A stretch of 64,000 nt of DNA from Crossaster papposus (GCA_037893245.1 JBAIAA010000735.1:62001-126000), one strand, 5' to 3'; shown: positions 34,746 to 47,324, counted from the stretch's first letter. The notes: generated by a model not told the origin, from the sequence alone. Numbers and translations: made by a program.

Positions 34746-35163
34746 ATTGTTTTTCTTTATCTTTTGAAAAGCTGAGAAATTTCAAAGTAGAGTGTAGATC
34801 CATGAATTGTGAATTTTATTGATTTACCCTTTCTAAGTGGGTCTGAATGTTGTCAAGAATTTTGTACTACTCAACACATGGGCAAATTCTTCCCCACCCC
34901 CCATATCGTGCAGGGTATGATCATTGATCACCTGACAGTCCTGTGGACTTAGCGGACTTTTCTCTTTGGAAAGGATTGACAGTCCCGTATCGATTGTGGA
35001 GTGACAATTCATGTATGTTGTTTTATCACATTTTTTACGGAACTACGACTACCTTTTACAATTCGTCATCCTTTTAATATTAACTGTTAATACTGTTAAC
35101 TTGTAAATTGCGCTCGCCAAGGTTTTTATCCTTTTTGGATTGTTTTTTCTCTTCATACTGTAG

Positions 35164-35398
35164 CTCCATGGGAACAACGAGTGAACTTTCGGGCACACGG
35201 ACGGTGCCAGCCCAAGTCCATTCACGTCGCATAAATGCAATCAGCGTGCACCCGTACCCACGCGCCGAGCACAATTCTACGGTGGCTTGGGGATTACATG
35301 GCAAATCAGCCCCAGATGGACTTTTTATCGGGGAGTCTAACTTATTGCTGTGGGGCGAATTCGAATTTGGAAATCATCAACAGACATGGACAGAGTTG
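35164..35398 (+). CDS. Orphan internal-exon-like block
   Basis: A polypyrimidine stretch ending CATACTGTAG precedes 35164, and TTG before GTAAGT follows 35398, so both splice signals are good. One frame is open throughout (235 nt, needing two bases from an upstream exon and ending on a codon boundary). The peptide includes TVPAQVHSRRINAI and SAPDGLFIGESNLLLWGE, and I recognise no domain. Phase does not fit the exon at 32414-32740 directly. It could be a relic of a gene captured between repeats, or chance. Confidence 0.3.
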
Positions 35399-35987
35399 GT
35401 AAGTAGTTATAACATACAATCTTCCAAAAAGTACTTGACCGCTTAATTCATTGGTGACCCTGATGTGATATTTGGTTTTCGCAATGTCTACCAAGGTCAG
35501 GAGACCCCGGGTGCAGGCACCTCTAAATGCTGTGAAGGAAAAATCACCCACCATATAACACCTTGTCCCCTCCACCTCGAATTGCTGCAGTTATAGTCTC
35601 CTTTGTGGCCTAATGACCCGACCTTAAGGTTTTCTTTACTTTATTTCAGCTCATGGTACATATTCAGAAATACATGTGTACCGGTACATAAATTATTGTA
35701 AATATTTATAAAGGTTTGCACTAGAGGGATCACAACACCTGAGACAAAGTTTCCATAAGTCGTGGCAACTCTTCAGCCAGAGATTCTGCGCAGGAAGTCT
35801 GTGATATACTCATCAATTCACCGCAGACTGAGCGGTACAAGACCCTGAAGGCCAAGCTGGTTCGTCGTACTTCGGCCTCAGAGCAAACAAAACTACACTA
35901 ACTGTTAATCTCCGAGGAGTTCGAGGACTGCAAGCCCTCACAACTGCTGCACAGAATGAGACAGCTTCCGGGAGACGGGAAACTTAA

Positions 35988-36366
35988 AGGTAGTATACAC
36001 CATTTGCAGATATCGAAAAAATTTACTACCGAATTATTAAGAAATATCTTACTTATTTAAAAGTAAATAATGATTGTAGGCATCCAGCAAAATAAGGGCC
36101 CTAGATATCCTGTAATTGTTCCAAAAAATTGAATTGTATAAACCAAAATTCATTCTCGCCGTCCGGCGAGCGCGAAAAAACAAAGATAACATAAGAATAA
36201 CTGCTCGACTCCGGTGGAAAACAAACGCTGTTTTTCATGCTTTTCTCGGCATCCATGAATGTAAACATTCGGACAGGTCAGTTAAACGACATTTACTATA
36301 AAATACAACCCCCCAAATCCACCCATTCCTGATAATTCAACAAATTACCAATGGTGTATACTACCT
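35988..36366. mobile_element. 379-bp piggyBac-type MITE with TTAA target duplication
   Basis: The TIR AGGTAGTATACACCATT is mirrored at the right end. TTAA flanks both sides (35984-35987 and 36367-36370). This is the most complete of the three copies in the window. Confidence 0.85.
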
Positions 36367-36467
36367 TTAAGGAGAGGATCCTAAAACAGTTCCTGCAACG
36401 CCTGCCTCAGAACGTGCAGCTAGCTCATTCTTGCATCTACCAGTGACGCCGTCAACATAGCAGACAA

Positions 36468-36790
36468 CAGTGTTTCCCCTGCCCATACAAAAGCGAGATA
36501 GCCCACCTCACTACTTGTAGTGACCACCTCGCTCATTTGTTGCCAATATTACAACCTCGCTGTAAAGATTTGTAATATAAAAGAAAAGGGAATCTAAAAA
36601 TGTTCATTTTGTGTAATTTTCCTTGACCTGCATGTATCAAGAACTCACAATTTGGATACGTACAAGATGGAATCATCGGGCATTTTTGTGAGCGCAGTAT
36701 TCTTTACAGTTTACAGACTACCTCAGTTTTGTTTCATTCATCAATTTGAATGTTTACCACCTCGCTCAGTTCATTAGCCAGTAAACACTG
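36468..36790. mobile_element. 323-bp hAT-type MITE with perfect 8-bp target duplication
   Basis: GCAGACAA stands at 36460-36467 and again at 36791-36798. The element runs from CAGTGTTTCCCC to TAAACACTG, giving the CAGTG ends typical of many hAT elements. The interior repeats CACCTCGCTC several times. Confidence 0.88.
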
Positions 36791-37059
36791 GCAGACAAGA
36801 TAGTAGAAGTGGCAATTCCTTCAGTATCCACCATTGCCAAAGTGGATGCCGAGCCTCAAGTAGCTGCTGCTGCCCTTCCACTACCTGCTCCTTCGTCCGA
36901 GGTGCAGCAACTGACACTGCAGGTACAGCAACTGTCGAGCAACATGACTGGTCACGACAATATGATCGTGACAGCCCTCATTAACAGCCCTCAAGTCAAG
37001 TCGGGTCATTTTAAAGAAGTCGCTTGAGTCGACTATGGTCAAGAAGGACGAGACGGGTC

Positions 37060-40000
37060 GAGTCACAGTGATGTGTAGTCAAGTCATATATAGTTAGAGT
37101 CATAAATATTTAAATACTACACAATAAATAAACACTAGGTGGAAGTTCACGACACGGTGTACAGTGTATGTTTATTGAATTATGGAGGAAGGCAAACCGA
37201 CGGCCGCTGTATATATGTTTACCTTGTATAGTGTATGTACAAAATTATTTGTTGGCATGTAAACGGGACGTTGTTAACATAGACCGGCACTGTTTGTAAG
37301 CAAGGTTTTGCTCTTATTTTTGGGGGACTCAGTCTTATAAGCCTTCACTCGAGTCGAGTCATTCTGATGAGTAAGTAGAGTAGTACATGTACCGGTATAT
37401 GTTTACCTTGTATGTAATATGTACAAAATTATTCGCTAGCATAAACGTGATGTGAACATATTCTTCGCAAGGTTTTGCTCTTTTTTTTTTGGGGGGGGGG
37501 GGGACTCGAGTCTTATTAGCCTTCACTCAAGTCGAGTCATTCTGATGAGGGAGTAGAGTCGAGTCATTTGCCTGCAGTGACTCGAGTCGAGTCATTTACC
37601 CATCGGGACTCGAGTCGAGTAGAGTCATAGACTCGAGTATTACAACTCTGATTTATTGTTGTTTACATGTTGTTTACATTTCGTAACCATGTGCTTTTCA
37701 GCCGCAAGGCTGCAAGACATTGGATTTTTAACTAAACCATGGATAATAACTTTCTAACATGTGTAAACTGTAAAAACTAGATTTTTTTCATAATTGTATT
37801 AATGTATAAGTTAATATGTGACCATCCACGACAAAAGGGCTGTAAAGTCGCTAGAGCTTATTTAGAGGAAAAGACCATTAAAATATGTGAAAAACAATAA
37901 AAAACAAAGAATTTTAATATTCAGTATTACTTGTAGCTATTTCCATAAAAAACAACTATGTCTTCTAATACATAATTTTAAAGCTTCTTACTTAGATTTT
38001 ATTTCACAAAAATCTCAAAACGTCAACATACATGTACTGTACCTACTTTATAGCCCTTTCGTCGTGGACGGTCACATATTATGTACTGTGTCCACTTTGA
38101 AATGTATTTATTGAAGAGTTGTAACGAGTCACTGATTTGTGACTCGAGTTGTGTATTTAATTTGATTCATAAATATTTGAATACTACACACAAAAACACG
38201 TTACAAAAACCATAAGCTAGAAGTTCACGGCATGGTGTGTGTTTGTTGTATTATGGAGGAAGGGAAACCGACGGCCGCTGTACATGTACCGGTATATGTT
38301 TACCTTGTATGTAAGATGTACAAAATTATTCGCTAGCATAAACGTGATGTGAACATAAACCAGCACTGTTTGTAAGCCATTGCAAATATTTTTCGCAAGG
38401 TTTTGCTCTTTTTTTTTGGGGGGGGGGGGGGACTCGAGTCTTATTAGCCTTCACTCGAGTCGAGTCATTCTGATGAGGGAGTAGAGTCGAGTCATTTGCC
38501 TGCAGTGACTCGAGTCGAGTCATTTACCCATCGGGACTCGAGTCGAGTAGAGTCATAGACTCGAGTATTACAACTCTGATTTATTGTTGTTTACATGTTG
38601 TTTACATTTCGTAACCATGTGCTTTTCAGCCGCAAGGCTGCAAGACATTGGATTTTTAACTAAACCATGGATAATAACTTTCTAACATGTGTAAACTGTA
38701 AAAACTAGATTTTTTTTATAATTGTATTAATGTATAAGTTAATATGTGACCATCCACGACAAAAGGGCTGTAAAGTCGCTAGAGCTTATTTAGAGGAAAA
38801 GACCATTAAAATATGTGAAAAACAATAAAAAACAAAGAATTTTAATATTCAGTATTACTTGTAGCTATTTCCATAAAAACCAACTATGTCTTCTAATACA
38901 TCATTTTAAAGCTTCTTACTTAGATTTTATTTCACAAAAATCTCAAAACGTCAACATACATGTACTGTACCTACTTTATAGCCCTTTCGTCGTGGACGGT
39001 CACATATTATGTACTGTGTCCACTTTGAAATGTATTTATTGAAGAGTTGTAACGAGTCACTGATTTGTGACTCGAGTTGTGTATTTAATTTGATTCATAA
39101 ATATTTGAATACTACACACAAAAACACGTTACAAAAACCATAAGCTAGAAGTTCACGGCATGGTGTGTGTTTGTTGTATTATGGAGGAAGGGAAACCGAC
39201 GGCCGCTGTACATGTACCAGTATATGTTTACCTTGTATGTAAGATGTACAAAATTATTCGCTAGCATAAACGTGATGTGAACATAAACCAGCACTGTTTG
39301 TAAGTCATTGCAAATATTTTTCGCAAGGTTTTGCTCTTTTTTTTTGGGGGGGGGGGGGGGGACTCGAGTCTTATTAGCCTTCACTCGAGTCGAGTCATTC
39401 TGATGAGGGAGTAGAGTCGAGTCATTTGCCTGCAGTGACTCGAGTCGAGTCATTTACCCATCGGGACTCGAGTCGAGTATTACAACTCTGATTTATTGTT
39501 GTTTACATGTTGTTTACATTTCGTAACCATGTGCTTTTCAGCCGCAAGGCTGCAAGACATTGGATTTTTAACTAAACCATGGATAATAACTTTCTAACAT
39601 GTGTAAACTGTAAAAACTAGATTTTTTTTATAATTGTATTAATGTATAAGTTAATATGTGACCATCCACGACAAAAGGGCTGTAAAGTCGCTAGAGCTTA
39701 TTTAGAGGAAAAGACCATTAAAATATGTGAAAAACAATAAAAAACAAAGAATTTTAATATTCAGTATTACTTGTAGCTATTTCCATAAAAAACAACTGCG
39801 TCTTCTAATACATCATTTTAAAGCTTCTTACTTAGATTTTATTTCACAAATCTCAAAACGTCAACATACATGTACTGTACCTACTTTATAGCCCTTTCGT
39901 CGTGGACGGTCACATATTATGTACTGTGTCCACTTTGAAATGTATTTATTGAAGAGTTGTAACGAGTCACTGATTTGTGACTCGAGTTGTGTATTTAATT

Positions 40001-43000
40001 TGATTCATAAATATTTGAATACTACACACAAAAACACGTTACAAAAACCATAAGCTAGAAGTTCACGGCATGGTGTGTGTTTGTTGTATTATGGAGGAAG
40101 GGAAACCGACGGCCGCTGTACATGTACCGGTATATGTTTACCTTGTATGTAAGATGTACAAAATTATTCGCTAGCATAAACGTGATGTGAACATAAACCA
40201 GCACTGTTTGTAAGCCATTGCAAATATTTTTCGCAAGGTTTTGCTCTTTTTTTTTTTGGGGGGGGGGGGACTCGAGTCTTATTAGCCTTCACTCGAGTCG
40301 AGTCATTCTGATGAGGGAGTAGAGTCGAGTCATTTGCCTGCAGTGACTCGAGTCGAGTCATTTACCCATCGGGACTCGAGTCGAGTATTACAACTCTGAT
40401 TTATTGTTGTTTACATGTTGTTTACATTTCGTAACCATGTGCTTTTCAGCCGCAAGGCTGCAAGACATTGGATTTTTAACTAAACCATGGATAATAACTT
40501 TCTAACATGTGTAAACTGTAAAAACTAGATTTTTTTTATAATTGTATTAATGTATAAGTTAATATGTGACCATCCACGACAAAAGGGCTGTAAAGTCGCT
40601 AGAGCTTATTTAGAGGAAAAGACCATTAAAATATGTGAAAAACAATAAAAAACAAAGAATTTTAATATTCAGTATTACTTGTAGCTATTTCCATAAAAAA
40701 CAACTATGTCTTCTAATACATCATTTTAAAGCTTCATACTTAGATTTTATTTCACAAAAATCTCAAAACGTCAACATACATGTACTGTACCTACTTTATA
40801 GCCCTTTCGTCGTGGACGGTCACATATTATGTACTGTGTCCACTTTGAAATGTATTTATTGAAGAGTTGTAACAAGTCACTGATTTGTGACTCGAGTTGT
40901 GTATTTAATTTGATTCATAAATATTTGAATACTACACACAAAAACACGTTACAAAAACCATAAGGTAGAAGTTCACGGCATGGTGTGTGTTTGTTGTATT
41001 ATGAAGGAAGGGAAACCGACGGCCGCTGTACATGTACCGGTATATGTTTACCTTGTATGTAATATGTACAAAATTATTCGCTAGCATAAACGTGATGTGA
41101 ACATAAACCGGCACTGTTTGTGAGCCATTGCAAATATTCTTCGCAAGGTTTTGCTCTTCTTTTTTTTTTTGGGGGGGGGGGGACTCGAGTCTTATTAGCC
41201 TTCACTCGAGTCGAGTCATTCTGATGAGGGAGTAGAGTCGAGTCATTTGCCTGCAGTGACTCGAGTCGAGTCATTTACCCATCGGGACTCGAGTCGAGTA
41301 GAGTCATAGACTCGAGTATTACAACTCTGATTTATTGTTGTTTACATGTTGTTTACATTTCGTAACCATGTGCTTTTCAGCCGCAAGGCTGCAAGACATT
41401 GGATTTTTAACTAAACCATGGATAATAACTTTCTAACATGTGTAAACTGTAAAAACTAGATTTTTTTTATAATTGTATTAATGTATAAGTTAATATGTGA
41501 CCATCCACGACAAAAGGGCTGTAAAGTCGCTAGAGCTTATTTAGAGGAAAAGACCATTAAAATATGTGAAAAACAATAAAAAACAAAGAATTTTAATATT
41601 CAGTATTACTTGTAGCTATTTCCATAAAAACCAACTATGTCTTCTAATACATCATTTTAAAGCTTCTTACTTAGATTTTATTTCACAAAAATCTCAAAAC
41701 GTCAACATACATGTACTGTACCTACTTTATAGCCCTTTCGTCGTGGACGGTCACATATTATGTACTGTGTCCACTTTGAAATGTATTTATTGAAGAGTTG
41801 TAACGAGTCACTGATTTGTGACTCGAGTTGTGTATTTAATTTGATTCATAAATATTTGAATACTACACACAAAAACACGTTACAAAAACCATAAGCTAGA
41901 AGTTCACGGCATGGTGTGTGTTTGTTGTATTATGGAGGAAGGGAAACCGACGGCCGCTGTACATGTACCAGTATATGTTTACCTTGTATGTAAGATGTAC
42001 AAAATTATTCGCTAGCATAAACGTGATGTGAACATAAACCAGCACTGTTTGTAAGCCATTGCAAATATTTTTCGCAAGGTTTTGCTCTTTTTTTTTTTTG
42101 GGGGGGGGGGGGACACGAGTCTTATTAGCCTTCACTCGAGTCGAGTCATTCTGATGAGGGAGTAGAGTCGAGTCATTTGCCTGCAGTGACTCGAGTCGAG
42201 TCATTTACCCATCGGGACTCGAGTCGAGTATTACAACTCTGATTTATTGTTGTTTACATGTTGTTTACATTTCGTAACCATGTGCTTTTCAGCCGCAAGG
42301 CTGCAAGACATTGGATTTTTAACTAAACCATGGATAATAACTTTCTAACATGTGTAAACTGTAAAAACTAGATTTTTTTTATAATTGTATTAATGTATAA
42401 GTTAATATGTGACCATCCACGACAAAAGGGCTGTAAAGTCGCTAGAGCTTATTTAGAGGAAAAGACCATTAAAATATGTGAAAAACAATAAAAAAACAAA
42501 GAATTTTAATATTCAGTATTACTTGTAGCTATTTCCATAAAAAACAACTACATGTATGTCTTCTAATACATCATTTTAAAGCTTCTTACTTAGATTTTAT
42601 TTCACAAAAATCTCAAAACGTCAACATACATGTACTGTACCTACTTTATAGCCCTTTCGTCGTGGACGGTCACATATTATGTACTGTGTCCACTTTGAAA
42701 TGTATTTATTGAAGAGTTGTAACAAGTCACTGATTTGTGACTCGAGTTGTGTATTTAATTTGATTCATAAATATTTGAATACTACACACAAAAACACGTT
42801 ACAAAAACCATAAGGTAGAAGTTCACGGCATGGTGTGTGTTTGTTGTATTATGAAGGAAGGGAAACCGACGGCCGCTGTACATGTACCGGTATATGTTTA
42901 CCTTGTATGTAATATGTACAAAATTATTCGCTAGCATAAACGTGATGTGAACATAAACCGGCACTGTTTGTGAGCCATTGCAAATATTCTTCGCAAGGTT

Positions 43001-43590
43001 TTGCTCTTCTTTTTTTTTTTTGGGGGGGGGGGGACTCGAGTCTTATTAGCCTTCACTCGAGTCGAGTCATTCTGATGAGGGAGTAGAGTCGAGTCATTTG
43101 CCTGCAGTGACTCGAGTCGAGTCATTTACCCATCGGGACTCGAGTCGAGTAGAGTCATAGACTCGAGTATTACAACTCTGATTTATTGTTGTTTACATGT
43201 TTACATTTTGTAACCATGTGCTTTTCAGCCGCAAGGCTGCAAGACATTAGATTTTTAACTAAACCATGGATAATAACTTTCTAACATGTGTAAACTGTAA
43301 AGATTGGATTTGTTTCATAATTGTATTAATGTTTAAGTTAATATGTGACCATCCACGACAAAATGACTCTAAAGTTGCTAGAGCTTATTTAGAGGAAAAG
43401 ACCATTAAAATATGTAAAAAAAAATAAAAAAAAAATTAGAATTTTCATATTCAGTATTATTTGTTGTAGCTATAACCATAAATACATCACTTTAAAGCTT
43501 CTTGTAGATTTCATTTCACAAAATATCTCAACGTCAAGATAGGGTACCTACTTTTCAGCCCTTTCGTCGTGGACGGTCACATATTAACTA
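37060..43590. repeat. Satellite of ~900-930-bp units containing a hairpin MITE
   Basis: The shared landmark GTACATGTACCGGTATATG (A for G in some copies) occurs at 37383, 38279, 39208, 40118, 41028, 41959 and 42878, giving steps of about 896-931 bp. Each full unit has a T-run/G-run of variable length, a block of GACTCGAGTCGAGTC palindromes, a GCCGCAAGGCTGC hairpin, an internal inverted-repeat element (reference copy 37813-38080) and ACGGCCGCTG. The first unit (37060-37380) and the last (from about 43200) are diverged, as at array edges. Length changes come from the presence or absence of GTAGAGTCATAGACTCGA and the homopolymer. Recurring 60-102-codon ORFs on both strands are by-products. Confidence 0.93.
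37813..38080. mobile_element. 268-bp hairpin MITE embedded in each satellite unit (reference copy)
   Basis: AATATGTGACCATCCACGAC, followed by AAAAGGGCTGTAAAGT, is mirrored by the right end (TATAGCCCTTTCGTCGTGG then ACGGTCACATATT), an inverted match of about 35 bp with few differences. The copy in the last unit ends at 43586-43594 as CACATATTAACTAG. The element is carried along as part of the unit, not inserted separately each time. Confidence 0.75.
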
Positions 43591-43837
43591 GTAAAGTCAC
43601 AGCGTTTTACTTTACATGAACAGCATAGCATAGCATAAGCATGACAAGCATCACTGATATGAGCACGTGCAATATAGCTAGCAACACACAGGATTCAAAG
43701 CTATTGCCTGGAACAACGCCAGTCTAGCAGTCTGTGCCTGAACGGATAATCCGGACAATCTCAATTTGCATTACGCAGTATCACCGTATGTGGACGCATG
43801 TGGATACATTGATTTCGCTAGTCAATATATCGGAAAC

Positions 43838-43939
43838 TAGTCTTTGGGCAAGACGTCAGATACGTGATAACGTCCTCTCGCGGCGGCTGGTTATCGGGTA
43901 TATATATATATAAAGTAACAATGTCTTGCCCAAAGACTA
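43838..43939. mobile_element. 102-bp MITE with TAGTCTTTGGGCAAGAC ends
   Basis: The 17-bp TIR is identical to that of the 2452-bp element at 18901-21352. ATCGGAAA lies on both sides (one base further out on the left), an 8-bp target duplication. The interior has a TA microsatellite. Confidence 0.8.
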
Positions 43940-44097
43940 ATCGGAAATATCGGGAGCCAACCGCACAGTACGTGCATTTCTAGAGAGATGCGTTGCGTCG
44001 CGTCAGATCTGCGTGAACAATCTTTATTCCCTCTTGGTCAAACAAAAAGTGTGTTTCTTGTTAACAATAGTCTGAAAATAGTTATGGTATTTTTGTT

Positions 44098-44236
44098 GGT
44101 CGAGTCACAAGTCACGCAGGCAGAGTCCGAGTCCACAAGGTCGAGTCCGAGTCACTTGTCATCGTGACTCGAGTCCTAGTCCGAGTCACGAAAAATGGGA
44201 CTCGAGTCGGACTCGAGTCCGAGTCCCGAGTCATAC
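44098..44236. repeat. GAGTCC/GAGTCG-rich degenerate tandem repeat
   Basis: Short units around CGAGTCCGAGTC recur, with palindromic GACTCGAGTC. The composition matches the GAGTC block of the adjacent satellite, and similar GAGTC-rich DNA lies at the satellite's left edge (about 36995-37085). Confidence 0.75.
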
Positions 44237-45787
44237 AACTCTGCCTAGCACGTACACTCAAGAATGCGAGAGGTACCCGGATCTTCCACCAAAAACTGTA
44301 ACGGCGGCCCAGAAAGGGCCAACCGCCAGTTGGGGGGGAATTAACTAAATTAATGCATACAAATAAAACATAACCAACAAGAAAATAAGAAAAACATACG
44401 AGAATCGTGAAAATGCAATTTAAAGATAAATTTTATTTAGAAAGCGTCTTTTTGCTCTACAAAAGTCAGGAGGACATACAAAATATTACTACAATTATAT
44501 ACCGTTAGTTACTGGCAGAGCAATGCAAAAAATGTAAGTTACACCAGGCTACGATGGGACGTCGTAGCCTATAGGCATGGGGAATATAATGACTACAATT
44601 AACAAGGCAAATGACCATACTCACAAACCGATGCAGAACACTGAACCCTGTACATGTATAGTGAAATTGGTGGCGGTGATGGTGTTAAATTTCCAACGCA
44701 GGTTTTCTTATTAAACTCGATAATTAACTCAGACGGACTGTAAATTTGGGCTACAACACAACCAATATGAAGAGCTAAATAAATCCACCACCATGCCCCA
44801 GTCGCAAGTCCACGCCCTTATGGGATTACAGGGAGGTTTTATAGTAAGGGTGACCCAAATAAAATACTAATGTTATTGTTAACTGATGAAAGGATTTACA
44901 TAACTAATCCAGCTATATGTGCTATTGAAAAAAAATACCAGTACAACAAAGGCCCACCCCTATAAATATCTAACAAAAGAAACACAGCACAATCACATGC
45001 CTAATTCATGCCATCTGTCTACAATATGCAAGCCAGCTTGCTGGCCCATCAGGGCTAAGAAAAACATGGTGCAATATATGACACCTTAAAGGCACTAAAT
45101 TAAAAACACAATTAGGTGTCAAATAATGTTGTTACAATGCCCTCCTCTGTAAATAAGGCGCGTCTCTGCGCCTGAACAAACTAATTATTTATTTAATTTA
45201 TTATTATTATAACAAAAATAAAATTGATTAATAAAAACACAAATATTTACATTCCAGTATTGATTTCATGGCATCCAGTATTTATCAAAAATCGGATTTT
45301 GCAAAATAGTGCTTTCCGCTCAGATGTGACCATTTCTCAAAAAAGATACCGGTCCATGTACAAGAAATTTCAACAATTTTCTTTAAAGCACAAATTTTCA
45401 AAGCACATTGATCGTTGTACTCATTTGCATAATTTTTGTTTTGTCTTAGTGTCCAAATTACTTGGTCTGCAGCCCAAATAAGGTACAATTGTACAATTGC
45501 AAATGAATACTGGCTAATATCTTATTAGTTTACGTTGCAATATCTGTGCGGAGCCCCACCGGCTGCTGGCGTTGTCGTCGGGGACGTGTCTGGCCAGATT
45601 CCACGTCTCCATAACCGCAAAATGCCGGATGTTCGTCCTCATCCAAACTCGATCCCAGAAAGTCCCTGTAGTATGCTGTATTGGTGTCCTCCATCTCCCC
45701 GATGTCTTCTGGTCTTTGGTCATCCATCACTCCACCACCAGCCGCTGAAGAAGCTTCCCTGGTGAGATGGAGATGTGAAACTGAACT
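44237..45787. other. No gene recognised
   Basis: AT-rich DNA. A short open stretch at 44240-44345 ends in GTTGGGGGGGAATTAAC, which resembles a polypurine tract, but no LTR could be defined. Small overlapping ORFs at 45514-45765 on both strands are probably the tail of the retroelement to the right. Confidence 0.4.
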
Positions 45788-47230
45788 TTAAACGCATGGT
45801 TTTAATCTATCGAAGTGGACAATTTTTCTTTGTCCCGTTTCCACATGTTGTATTCGATAAACCGCATCTGATATGCGTTTAACTACATGATACGGACCTT
45901 TCCAGTGAGATTATACTTTTGGACTTAACCCAATCTTTCGAACATAGTTAAACAGCCAAACCTTGTCACCATGGGTTGCCTTTTAACTTGGCATCATATA
46001 ACCGTTTCTGTCTTTTCTGCTCTCCTCTAATCTTTTCTCTAGCCGTTTTGAAAGATTTCTGCATTCTATGATAAAGTTCAGATGCATATTCATCCGAACT
46101 TTGCTTCTCTCGACTCTGGGAATGACTTATGATTAAGTCCAACGGCAATGACAGTTCTCTTCCAAACATCATTCTGTTTGTACTTACTCCTGTAGTTTCT
46201 TGCTCACTCGCTCTGTATGCCATCATGGCATATGGCAAATGTACATCCCAGTCAGACTGGTCTTCCTTGATGTACATACTGAGAATGGTCTGAATGGTAC
46301 GATTAAATCGTTCAACAAGTTTATCAGATTGCGGATGATATGGCGTCGTACGCGTTTTATTTATTCCTAATAACTGACAAACGGATTGAAAAAGCCGACT
46401 CTCAAATTTTGTCCCTTGATCAGATTGTATGCTTAACGGTACCCCAAAGCGGCAAATAAATTGCTCGACCAACACCGTAGCAACTGAATGTGCTTCCTGA
46501 TTACGTAATGGGTATGCTTCAGCCCATTTCGTAAAATAATCCATAACTACTAAAATGTATCTGTTGCCACGTTTTGAGCGTGGCAACGGGCCAAAAATGT
46601 CTATGCCTATTCTCTCCAGTGGAGCACCAACTAATGAAGGTTGAAGTGGGGCTCGTCGTTTGGGGGCTGGTGATTTTCGTCTGGCACAGGCATCACACTG
46701 TTTCACCAACTGTTCTATCTCAGTACGATAGCCAATCCAATAGAACGATCGTTGAATCTTTTTAAACGTTCTCAACCGGCCGAAATGGCCTCCGGTTTTT
46801 TAACTATGAGCTTGTGCAAAAACTGTTGACACCTTAACAACAGGAACCACAATTTGTGAAAGTGATGGACTTCCTTCAAATCTTCTATACAACATGCTAT
46901 TTTGAAGTTGCAGCTGTTCCCATTGATACCAACACCCTTCTGTCTTCCTACCAAAATTGGACACTTCACTGCCTGGTGGCCTGACCTGGGGACTGGGCCT
47001 TACTATCTATCATGGCCTGGGTACTGGCCCCATACTCAGCCAAGTCTCGTTTTCCTGGTGAGCACTATTCCACCAAACCAACGCCGGATCAGAAGTTTGT
47101 AACCCCAGTTTTAGGCACTCGGATCTTCTATGTCCGATTTCCTTACAATTCCAACATACCATAGGACGTCTTTTTCTCGGATAACGGTACTTTCCCCTGT
47201 GTCTGTAACTGCTGGAGTTGTTGTTCTAAT
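45788..47230 (-). pseudogene. Internally deleted Ty3/gypsy retrotransposon: gag zinc knuckle plus integrase
   Basis: Reading from the right on the minus strand, a CCHC zinc knuckle (CWNCKEIGHRRSEC, 47115-47156) is followed in the same frame, after stops near 47000, by the linker before integrase. Then come GGHFGRLRTF and FYWIG with CDAC of the HHCC zinc-binding domain. The main open part is 45966-46775 (269 codons). Its DD35E core is complete: D59 (GIDIFGP), D119 (QSDQGTKFE) and E155 (LVERFNRT). Integrase normally joins cDNA to host DNA. The C-terminal GPY/F-type module (WKGPYHVVKR) lies in another frame after a one-base shift near 45975 and has its own stop. A further TAA interrupts the zinc-binding part near 46800. 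Protease, reverse transcriptase and RNase H are absent, so roughly 3 kb are missing. The element is dead and abuts the right tRNA array. Confidence 0.88.
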
Positions 47231-47237
47231 TGCTTTT

Positions 47238-47275
47238 AAACCGAGAGTTCGGATGACCACAATCTCGGTCTGCTC
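47238..47275 (+). pseudogene. Truncated X relic at the array edge
   Basis: Only the 3' half of an X copy is present, from ACCGAGAGTTCGG to CTGCTC. Its left side is replaced by the gypsy relic, which marks the right array's inner boundary. Confidence 0.7.
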
Positions 47276-47324
47276 AGGATAATTATTTCCTTGATAGTGA
47301 TTTCATTTTTATTAAAAATAGTTA

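Larger units (their letters stand above)
35738..36960 (+). pseudogene. Decayed LTR-retrotransposon gag, split by two small elements
   Basis: Translated pieces resemble the gag region of Ty3/gypsy-like elements. One stretch near 35740-35790 (VVATLQPEIL) is followed, after a frameshift, by KTLKAKLVRRTSASEQ and then PSQLLHRMRQLPGD. After the first insertion comes LKQFLQRLPQNVQ, and after the second EVAIPSVSTIA with a glutamine-rich tail (36809-36950). Damage includes an in-frame stop after EQTKLH and the frameshift. The 379-bp and 323-bp insertions each lie between perfect target duplications inside the open frame. Protease, reverse transcriptase and LTRs were not found on this strand. Confidence 0.6.

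Noticed and set aside
37887..43125. Repeated 60-102-codon ORFs in the satellite
   Set aside because: Same frame in every unit because of tandem repetition. They cross the MITE hairpin and homopolymers and show no domain.
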